A DNA stretch of 64,000 bases, taken from positions 1 to 64,000 of the forward strand of contig JAOZHY010000035.1 of the NCBI GenBank assembly GCA_026014595.1, written 5' to 3'. Of this stretch, positions 42,202 through 50,000 are shown one piece after another. Source of the DNA: Candidatus Bathyarchaeota archaeon. Its GTDB lineage: Archaea; Thermoproteota; Bathyarchaeia; Bathyarchaeales; Bathycorpusculaceae. How positions within the stretch are numbered: position 1 is the stretch's first letter; each line of letters starts with the position of its first letter. Below the pieces are notes generated by a model that worked only from the letters and a program-made list of their open reading frames with translations, was not told the origin of the DNA and ran no database searches. The position numbers and the translations under genes were made by a program.

Positions 42202-42489
42202 ATTATCACACACTACGGCTACAGCGACGGGTCAGGCGACTACTACGTCGTCATAGACACCGACAAATGCACCGGCTGCGGCAAATGCGTAAACGTCTGC
42301 CCGCAATCCGCGCTGGAGCTGGTGACAATGATGATTGACTTGGACGACAAGATGGTGGCGGCGGTGACGGAGCAGCAACGCAAAAACATCAAATACACTT
42401 GCTCCGCGTGCAAGCCCGAAAGCGGCAAAGCACCATGCGTGTTAGCTTGCACGGAAAACGCGATTAAGTGCGTCTGGAACCCACGCTAA
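42202..42489 (+). CDS. Ferredoxin-like subunit with no conventional start codon (95 aa)
   Basis: Codes for HYGYSDGSGDYYVVIDTDKC, then CTGCGKCVNVCPQSA and CSACKPESGKAPCVLACTENA, i.e. two [4Fe-4S] sites, ending at TAA 42487-42489. In frame, the nearest upstream stop (TGA, 42196-42198) leaves no ATG, GTG or TTG; ATT at 42202 (after GAGGCGAATGAAGC) is the only plausible start. The out-of-frame ATG at 42195 could be the true start if one base is gained or lost near 42198. Last gene of the operon. Confidence 0.75.
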   Translation: MITHYGYSDGSGDYYVVIDTDKCTGCGKCVNVCPQSALELVTMMIDLDDKMVAAVTEQQRKNIKYTCSACKPESGKAPCVLACTENAIKCVWNPR

Positions 42490-42586
42490 AAACCTGCTCC
42501 TATTTTCATGTCAGCCAATTTCTGAAAAACCAAGTTGAGATTTTGCCCGCATTTCCCACTTTCTCAACATCAAAGCGGTTGGGTCT

Positions 42587-43291
42587 TTATCCTTTGCGCT
42601 TCAGACTTACATACTCATCGTTGTCTCTTTGTCGGAAGGTTTCCTCGGAAATCAGCGGCTGAGCCACTGTTTCAAGCAAATTTTTGGACATAGTTCCGTC
42701 TTTCGCAAGCTGAAAACCTGCTTGCTTGGCTGCCTCCAAGATTTCTTTCGTCTTCTCCTTGTTTTTGGCTAAGAGGTGCGCGTGGGGACGAAGCAATGCC
42801 CCCGCAAACTCGACGTTTACATCCCTCGCAATCTCCTCAACAATGCGGAGAACAGTTAAAAAATTCCCTTTTTCCCACCAACCGCATGCGGAAACCAACG
42901 CGATTTTTTTAATTCTGACGTTATCGTGAAATTTGGCTCGTGTGCGACCGTTGCGTTTACTGAGGATAGGTTCAATGAGCGGGCAGAGCCTGTTGATAAA
43001 GTTCTGCATCTCACCTGACAAGGGGATATAGACAGGTATTCCCAACACGAGAACGTCAGCCTCGCGCAGTCTGGGATAAACAAGTTGCATGCTATCACGT
43101 ATGTAGCACTCGCCTGGTTTCTCGTACCAACAATAGAATTCGCCAGTGCATGGGTTGACGTTAAGTCGCCTGGCATAGAACAATTCGACCTGTGCACCTG
43201 CTTCCTTCATGCCCTCAAGAAAGGGAGCCAGCAACATCGCGGTGTAGCCATTCTCCATTCTGGCGCTTCCGTTTACCGCCAACACTTTCAT
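42587..43291 (-). CDS. Flavodoxin-fold NAD(P)H:FMN oxidoreductase / iron-sulfur flavoprotein-like (234 aa)
   Basis: MKVLAVNGSARMENGYTAML binds the FMN phosphate; VLVLGIPVYIPLSGEMQNFI is the isoalloxazine loop. The Cys segment NPCTGEFYCWYEKPGEC resembles the motif of iron-sulfur flavoproteins, but the second Cys of the usual CxxC is replaced by Glu, so only three are left. The C-terminal 50 residues are helical and unrecognised. I start at ATG 43291; five upstream codons are also open. Convergent with the ferredoxin operon. Confidence 0.8.
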   Translation of the reverse strand: MKVLAVNGSARMENGYTAMLLAPFLEGMKEAGAQVELFYARRLNVNPCTGEFYCWYEKPGECYIRDSMQLVYPRLREADVLVLGIPVYIPLSGEMQNFINRLCPLIEPILSKRNGRTRAKFHDNVRIKKIALVSACGWWEKGNFLTVLRIVEEIARDVNVEFAGALLRPHAHLLAKNKEKTKEILEAAKQAGFQLAKDGTMSKNLLETVAQPLISEETFRQRDNDEYVSLKRKG

Positions 43292-43459
43292 TAGAATTTG
43301 CCTCAAAAATACATAGATTGCAAGTCTTATTTAACATTTGACAAATATTTTTCAATTCAATTTTTCACTCAGATTAGAAGTCCACACAAACTAAGCCGGA
43401 GATACAATCCGCAACGCCTAAAAACCCCAAACAAAAAATAATCCTGAACGGCGAACCGC

Positions 43460-43879
43460 ATGTACGACAACTCATGCATCTTCTGCAAAATCGCACAGAA
43501 AAAAGCACCAGCCAGCACAATCTACGAAGACGAAGACGTCATGGCATTTTTAGACATAAGACCCCTAGCCCAAGGACACACCCTTATCATCCCCAAAAAA
43601 CACTACAAAGACATCTTCGACACCCCGCCAGAACTCCTCGCCAAAATCCACAAAACTACCCAACAAACCGCCATCGCCGTCCAAAAAGCCACCCACGCAG
43701 ACGGAATCAGCATCTTCCAGCAAAACGGCGCCGCAGCCGGACAAGAAATATTCCACATACACGTCCACGTAGTACCTCGCCACGAAGGACAAAAACTAAG
43801 CCACTTCGGAAACACAGAAGCCAACAGACAAGAACTTGACCAAACCGCAGCCGAAATAAAACGCCAGTTTACGCAGTAA
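43460..43879 (+). CDS. HIT-family nucleotide hydrolase (139 aa)
   Basis: CIFCKIAQKKAPASTIYEDE at the start (the CxxC is structural), VMAFLDIRPLAQGHTLIIPK, then the catalytic EIFHIHVHVVPRHEG (His-x-His-x-His). HIT enzymes hydrolyse AMP-lysine, AMP-amides or Ap4A. It is an ordinary full-length member. Convergent with the coiled-coil gene. Confidence 0.92.
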   Translation: MYDNSCIFCKIAQKKAPASTIYEDEDVMAFLDIRPLAQGHTLIIPKKHYKDIFDTPPELLAKIHKTTQQTAIAVQKATHADGISIFQQNGAAAGQEIFHIHVHVVPRHEGQKLSHFGNTEANRQELDQTAAEIKRQFTQ

Positions 43880-43881
43880 AC

Positions 43882-43902
43882 AAAAGAAAAAAGGAGAAAA
43901 AA
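43882..43902 (-). terminator. T-rich terminator of the coiled-coil gene (minus strand)
   Basis: An A-rich run on the plus strand gives a minus-strand T tract (TTTTTTCTCCTTTTTTC) starting about 9 nt after the stop of the gene at 43911; a typical archaeal stop signal between two convergent genes. Confidence 0.4.
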
Positions 43903-43910
43903 CCGCTAAC

Positions 43911-45077
43911 TTAACCTTCCTGCTCCTGATCTCCGACGCTTTCCTCGTTTGCTCCCTCGTCGCCGCACTGTGCGTTCTCCGCTATAGGTTCGACGATTGT
44001 CTCCTGTTGCGCCTCCACGGGCGCTTTCTGAGGGTGGACTTCTTGAGGTGTCTCCTCCATTTGTGGTGTTGCCTCTTCGGAGAGCTGTGGTTGTTCTTCA
44101 ACGATTTCTTCCACAACTGGGACTGGGTTGTCGATTGGTTCGGTTGGTTCAGGAATGATTGCTGGCGCTGGAGTTTCAAGGGTTTGCTGTGGGGTTTCCA
44201 AGATTACTTGTGGTGATTCTTCGACAGCGTGCTGTGGTTCCTCGACGACTTGCGGGGTTTCATCCATCGGCTGTGCTACTTCAGCCTCTTCTGCGGGAAC
44301 AGTTTCTATAATGGGCATTTCTACGGGTTCCGACGCTGGTTCCGCTGTCTCCGTTGACACTGGAGGCTCGGTTGCTTCGGCTGGTGCAGTTTCTATGTTT
44401 TGCACGTCTTCAACAGCGGGCTGTTCTGGAGCTGCTGCAATCTCCTCGATTACGGCTGGTTCTTGAATTACTGTTTCTGATTCGGTTGTGACTGGTTCAG
44501 TTGCGACCGCTACTTCGACCGGGATGGTGGTGAGGGTTTCCGAGGTGTTCTCTGCAGCGGTTTCGGTGAGCACTTCAGTTGCGGCAACGTTTTCTTCTGG
44601 TGGGGTTTGGGCGGGTGCGGTTTCCTGTGGTGTTTCAAGAACTTCTGGTGTTGGTGGCGTTGGCGGCGCTTCGGCGGCAGGTGGACAAAGCTGGTTTATT
44701 GCTTCTTTGATGGTGTTTAATTCGTGTTTGGCGGATTCGAGCCCTGTGGTGAGGAGGGTTATTTCGCGTTGGTAAACTTCCTCGTCGATTTCTCCGATTG
44801 CGTGTTGTATTTCGTAGTTAGCGAGAATGGACTCTAATGTTTTTATTTGCTCTTCAAACTCGCGTGTTTTGTTTTGCATTTTCTCCAAGAGGGCTTGCTG
44901 CTGCTTCTCGATTTCAGCGATGGCCGCATTTATGTCGCTGCTAAAGGAATCGCGTGTAGCCTGCGAAATTCTGCCTGATTCGTATAAGCTGTCTAAGGCT
45001 TGCTTCTTTTTCTTAGCTATCTCGTATTCTTCGTTTAATCGTTTAAAAGAGTATTTCCACGAAATCAAATTTAGCAC
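43911..45077 (-). CDS. Coiled-coil protein with long Pro/Glu/Thr-rich tail (388 aa)
   Basis: Residues 10-130 form a continuous coiled coil (EIAKKKKQALDSLYESGRIS, ALLEKMQNKTREFEEQIK). From 130 to the end the sequence is low-complexity, with about 200 residues rich in Pro, Glu, Thr, Ala and Val (PETP/EEV repeats) and no basic residues: acidic, extended and probably disordered. No signal peptide or membrane helix. The layout resembles cytoskeletal or cell-division adaptors, but no domain proves that. It occupies its region alone. Confidence 0.7.
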   Translation of the reverse strand: MLNLISWKYSFKRLNEEYEIAKKKKQALDSLYESGRISQATRDSFSSDINAAIAEIEKQQQALLEKMQNKTREFEEQIKTLESILANYEIQHAIGEIDEEVYQREITLLTTGLESAKHELNTIKEAINQLCPPAAEAPPTPPTPEVLETPQETAPAQTPPEENVAATEVLTETAAENTSETLTTIPVEVAVATEPVTTESETVIQEPAVIEEIAAAPEQPAVEDVQNIETAPAEATEPPVSTETAEPASEPVEMPIIETVPAEEAEVAQPMDETPQVVEEPQHAVEESPQVILETPQQTLETPAPAIIPEPTEPIDNPVPVVEEIVEEQPQLSEEATPQMEETPQEVHPQKAPVEAQQETIVEPIAENAQCGDEGANEESVGDQEQEG

Positions 45078-45426
45078 CGTGGCTTTTTCTAAGCGTAAAA
45101 CAAGAAATAACCTTTGTTAACATGTACATATATCGCTGGCTAGTAGAAACAACCGCCATTATCATCAAAATGGAAAAAATGGGTTTAAAATTTCGGCTAT
45201 TCAACGTGATTTATATCATTAAAAGTGTGAAAGTTTCTCCATTCAGACACCGTAAGGGACGTGGGTTCGCAAATATTCATTTTTCTGCGAAGCAGGATAG
45301 CTTTTTGCTATTAAGCATGGCGGTTGTGGGAAGTCACTGTGATTGGACGCGCATCCTCTTTTGTTTAAAACGTTAAGCACGTTGACGAGTTGGCAGGTGA
45401 CTTGATGGAACGATGTCGGTTTATGG
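45078..45426. other. Intergenic region without a convincing gene
   Basis: Contains a weak plus-strand open frame (45122-45376) of odd composition (MYIYRWLVETTAIIIKMEKM) that I do not believe is coding. TTTAAAATTT and TTTAAAACG stretches could be promoter parts. Nothing else seen. Confidence 0.4.
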
Positions 45427-45567
45427 TTAGTCGTATTTTTTTAGTTTTATCATTTTTCTGTAGTTTTTCAGGTCTTGTGAGACGTTTTTGAGTAAGTGGA
45501 GTTCTTCCATTGTTTTTTCGAATTTGGCAATTTGTTCGTGGGCTTGTTGTTGTAGTGTTTTTTCCAT
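45427..45567 (-). CDS. Small coiled-coil protein (46 aa)
   Basis: ATG 45567 gives MEKTLQQQAHEQIAKFEKTM then EELHLLKNVSQDLKNYRKMI and a basic end. Amphipathic throughout, unlike the antisense frame in the same place. No clear ribosome-binding site. It lies between two larger coiled-coil genes; probably real, but not certain. Confidence 0.45.
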   Translation of the reverse strand: MEKTLQQQAHEQIAKFEKTMEELHLLKNVSQDLKNYRKMIKLKKYD

Positions 45568-45805
45568 GGGGGTCAACTGCGCTTCTGGATTGTTTTGTGT
45601 GGAGGGTTTGTCATTGTTTGTTGGCTATCCAAGTGCCAATCCGTCATCGAGGAGAAAGGAGAAGGCTTCGAAAACGGAAAAATTCAATTGGCTTGTTGGT
45701 GTAGCCTTCAACCTCAAGGTTGCCCTCCATCACATCACAAGACTTAAGATACAATACACTTATAAAAGTATTATGCATCACAAATAAACTAAACTCACAC
45801 AGCAT

Positions 45806-46378
45806 TCAGCCTATAGCCAAAACGCCTTCCAAAATCTTCTTCTCAGGAACATCGAGTTGCCGAGCCAACCACATCTTCAAAAGCGACGCAGTTTTCGGCA
45901 GTTCGCCGCTGTACGTGACAATCTGATTTCCCTTAAGAGCGTCAGCTTGGAATGATTTCTCTGCCTCTTTAACCATGAAAGACAACGTCTGAGCCTGAAA
46001 AGCCAACGTCTGGAAGTCTTCCCACTGCTTGCATCTCAAGATTACAGGTGGACCGTGCATAACGGTGGCTGGCGCCGGCGGCGTTTCTGCTGCTTGGAGT
46101 TGTGGTTTAGCGGTGGATGGTGGGGTTTCTCCTTTCGGCGATGCGGCTAGGTAGTTGACGAGGTTATTGATTTCATTTTGTAGGCTGGTGATTCTGTCTT
46201 CCACCTTCTCGACTTTAACGCTTAGTTCGCCTGTTTCGCCAAGTTGCTCCGTGACTGTGCCGAGTTCGTTGATGAGCTTGTCAAGGTCTTTTTCATGTTC
46301 TTTGAGTACGTTGACGATGAAGTCTAGCGCTTCTAATGCTTCGTCTTTTGACTGTGGCTTCTTCGACATCGGTTCCAT
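45806..46378 (-). CDS. Coiled-coil hypothetical protein (190 aa)
   Basis: Starts at ATG 46378 or 46369. Residues 10-85 are a coiled coil (EALDFIVNVLKEHEKDLDKL, VEKVEDRITSLQNEINNLVN), followed by a Pro/Thr/Ala linker and a C-terminal globular part (LRCKQWEDFQTLAFQAQTLS, LPKTASLLKMWLARQLDVPE). No family recognised. The same coil-plus-Pro-linker style as the gene at 43911. Confidence 0.6.
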   Translation of the reverse strand: MEPMSKKPQSKDEALEALDFIVNVLKEHEKDLDKLINELGTVTEQLGETGELSVKVEKVEDRITSLQNEINNLVNYLAASPKGETPPSTAKPQLQAAETPPAPATVMHGPPVILRCKQWEDFQTLAFQAQTLSFMVKEAEKSFQADALKGNQIVTYSGELPKTASLLKMWLARQLDVPEKKILEGVLAIG

Positions 46379-47045
46379 CCCTATCTTTTCAGGTTTATTC
46401 AATACGGTTTACCATAAATAAACGTAGCGAATCCTCAAGACATATCCACGTGAAGATACAGCCATACTTATTCGGGATATGCACAACGCTTCTACTACAC
46501 CAACTACGGATGGCAGCGTGGTTGCTGTTCGCGATAATATCAGCACTTTGATAGCTGTAGCAAGCCGCCACTTTTCCCATCCAAGAACCCCGTGAAGTAG
46601 CATAAACTCCCTCATCGTAAAACCCGGTGAGAGCGGAACCTCAGTTCCTTAAATTAACACATTGGAAGCTGCCGAAGTGGGAATGTATACAATCTTCGCA
46701 GATGGGTAGCTCGGAACAAACAGGCTTAGGCAGAGTAAATTTCTTATTGGAAATTTTTCACTAATAATTAAATCAAGAGTAATCTTTATTTTCTTCCTTT
46801 AAGATGGCACTAACTTGCAGGAATCTTGTTAGAAATATTTCCGAGAACCTGTCTTAACACCAAAATTTTTCCAAGTTGCACCAACAGCAGTTGCTTCTGG
46901 ATTATCAGCAATCACCATGAATATAGGACTGATTTATTAAATTTAAGCTCATAACATAGATGGATTCTTCACAGGAACATCAACAAAAATGTTAAAGAGC
47001 CAATCATCATATAACTGGTAAAGGCTAACGCAGAATCGTGATTTA
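46379..47045. other. Long spacer with one possible gene remnant
   Basis: About 670 nt without a convincing gene. Many stops in all frames; one protein-like fragment is listed separately (46829-46933, minus). A CATATAAC box near 47008-47015 lies about 30 nt before the helicase-nuclease ATG. No repeat element found. Confidence 0.5.
46829..46933 (-). pseudogene. Possible remnant of a protein-coding gene (C-terminal fragment)
   Basis: The frame reads SPIFMVIADNPEATAVGATW then KNFGVKTGSRKYF before a stop at 46829. The text is protein-like and looks like the end of an alpha/beta protein, but only 34 codons are open and no promoter or ribosome-binding site is evident. It may also be a short gene starting at ATG 46918. 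Parent family not identified. Confidence 0.3.
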
Positions 47046-50000
47046 ATGTCTGATGACTACGCTTCGTTTCAGAAGAACTACGTTCCACTAATGACGCGCC
47101 GCATTGAAGATTGGAAATCAAGACTCATAGACCTTTCTCGCCGAAACAACTTGTTGTATTTTATACCCAGCAAAAGAGGAAGCCTTTTCATATCCCGCCC
47201 AAACGCGGACACAGTTTTCAACAGGCTGGTCGTAAGAAGACGACGGTTGAGGTTTTGGTATCCGCCCGAGGAACAAAAGAACCAAGATGCGCGATTGCAA
47301 CCTGACTTGAACGGTTCAGCTGTTGTTGACAAGGATGGTTCCGCGTCAAACAGACTGGTTTGTGAGGGAGTCAGCCGAGTTGACCTTGAAAGAACGCTTA
47401 AGAACCTCAACAGGCGGTCGCTCTCAGACTACAGGGAACGAGGCGTACGCATCCTTCAAGCTCACTTTGGAATGTTAGTTTGGAAGGATAGGGAAACATC
47501 CGAGGAAGTCCGCTCGCCGCTTGTTCTTGTGCCAATTGAGTTAACTCGAAAGTCGTTCCACGAACCCTTCGCCATCTCGGTTCCCCCCGTTGAAGAGGAG
47601 GCGGTGCTTAATCCTGCTTTACAGGTGCGGCTAAAGAGCGACTTCAAAATCGACCTTCCATTACTCCCTGAGGATTGGGAAACGAAAACCTTAAGCGAAT
47701 ACTTTGATGAAGTGAGGCGAACCGTCGAAGAACTCGGATGGACTGTAGAACCCACGGTTGGCATCGGGCTTTTCTCGTTCCACAAACTGGTCATCTACAA
47801 CGACCTTGACGCCAACGCCAACTTGATCAAGCAACACCCAATAATCCGCGCAATAGCCGGAATCAAGGAAGAAGAACAGCTTATTAAGGAATCGCTGCCA
47901 GAAGAGAAGGACGTAGACAGGATAGAGCCGCCTCAAAAAACGTTCCATGTCTTAGACGCGGACAGCAGCCAGAGAATATCCATCGAATACGCCTTGCGCG
48001 GACAAAGCTTTGTGATGCAAGGTCCACCGGGCACGGGAAAAAGCCAAACAATCGCCAACATCATAGCCGAGTGCATAGCTCAAGGAAAATCCGTGCTCTT
48101 CGTCAGCGACAAAATGGCAGCCCTTGAAGTGGTTTACAAAAGACTCCGCGATGTTGGGCTGGCCCATTTCTGCTTAGAACTTCACAGCAGCAAAGCCAAC
48201 AAACAAGAAGTTGTCGCGGAGCTTAAACGCTGTCTAGACGAACATCTAGTTCCGCGAAAGCTGCCGTCTGAGCATGACTTCGAAAAACTCACAACGCTCA
48301 GGGATACATTGAGCAATTACGTGGTGGCGCTCCATCAGAAACGGCCTAACCTGCAGAAGAGCGCGTTTGAGGTGCTGGGGCAAATTTCCAGCCTTGAAAA
48401 AATCCCATTCGTCCCAGTTGGATTGCCAAACCCGGGAAGCCTCACTCCTCAACGAATGACCGAGTTAGAGGGTCTCATGTCTCAGTTGAAGAACGTTTGG
48501 AAGGTGGCGGAAGAAAAAGACTTTCCATGGCGCGGCTACCGAGAAGACAAATACAATTTAGAAGTCCGCTCAGAATTAACATTGGCGCTAGATTGCCTAA
48601 CTGCGACCGTTGACCAGCTCATAGCCGAATCAGCCAAATTCGCCAACCAACTCGGTTTAGAAGCGCCACCGACATTCGAGAGCGTGAAGTGGCTGATTGA
48701 AATCAGCAAACAGTTGATGGAAAGCCCCAAGCCAGAAGTCAACTGGGTGACACATCCCAATCTTGGCCAACTTATGCTCGAAGCTGAGGAGTATAAGGCA
48801 ACATCTGAATGGTGCAAAGCAACGCGTAGTCGTCTGCTGGAACGCTACGACCCCGCATTCTTCACCTTGGCACTAAGCGAATCTGAAGAGATTGAAGATG
48901 CGCTCTCGGCAGTAAACACGTTGATTCTCAACTCCAACATAAAGGAAAGTGAGCTTCTTCAAAAAAGAGAAAAACTCTGGAGTTTCATCAGCGACGCCCA
49001 GACTTTCACGAAAGAGTGGGAAGAACACGCACAGAAGCTTGTCCAAACACTGGACTTAACCGTGGAAAAACTAACGCTTGACAGCGTGCGATTGCTAGCG
49101 CGCATTGCGCTTTTCTGTTTTTCAGACGACAAGCCTGAACCGCGATGGTTAAACCCAGATTACTTGCAGCAGGTAAAAGAAACCGTGGCGAAATCAAAGA
49201 ATGTTTACCAAGAACATAACGCACTGCGGATGAAACTGGAGCAAAAATACGACACAGATAAATTTGTGCAGTTAGACATAGACGAACTCTTGAGGCGCTT
49301 CAGGGACAAGTACCAAAGCAGCCTCAAACTGCTTCGCCCCAGCTTCTACCGCGACCAGAGGGAAATAGCTAACCTCACTCATGAAGGCAGAGTCCCAGAG
49401 ACTATCCTGCAGGATTTAGCGGACGCACGCAAACTGAAGGCGTTGAAGGCTGAGATTCAAGGTTCAGCCGAGCAGGTCCGCAAGGTGCTTGGCCACTTCT
49501 ATCGGGGATACGATACAGACTTCAGCCGCGTAGAACAAGCCATCGAATTCACCTCCGAAATACTCAAGCGGTCAGGCACAGCGCCAATAACCAAGTATTT
49601 CTCGCAGGGTTCAGAGCCGCCATTCGAAGTCAGACAGATCGGTAGCCAACTGCAACAATCCTTATCCAAGTGGGACCAGCATGTCAACGAACTGGGGTCC
49701 TTGCTGCCTGCAGATTGCCTGCCTAACTCGGGCTTGCCAATTCACGAGACTCCGCTGATTCTGCTTAGGGATTGGGCAAACGCTGTTGAAAGGCAGCTTC
49801 GCGTGCTTTATGAGATAACAACGGAAGCCTTGAAGCCCTGCAAGGGCGAAACGCCTGAGAACTACAAGCAGCTGATAACTGATTTGAAAGACGCTGAAAG
49901 GGTTAGGAAGAAAGAGGAGGAGCTTCTCGAGCAGGGGCCGCTGCTGCAAAAGAAGTTTGGGCGCCGCTTCTCAGATCTTGACACGCGCTGGGAAGAGATA

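Noticed and set aside
44128-44775. Plus-strand Ser/Gly/Val-rich frames
   Set aside because: Antisense reading of the Pro/Glu/Thr-rich tail; low complexity makes long open frames by chance.
45488-45787. Plus-strand 99-codon frame
   Set aside because: Cys/Ser/Val-rich and antisense to the amphipathic 46-residue coil; later half has no gene character.
46409-46615. Minus-strand frames in the long spacer
   Set aside because: No ribosome-binding site, composition random.
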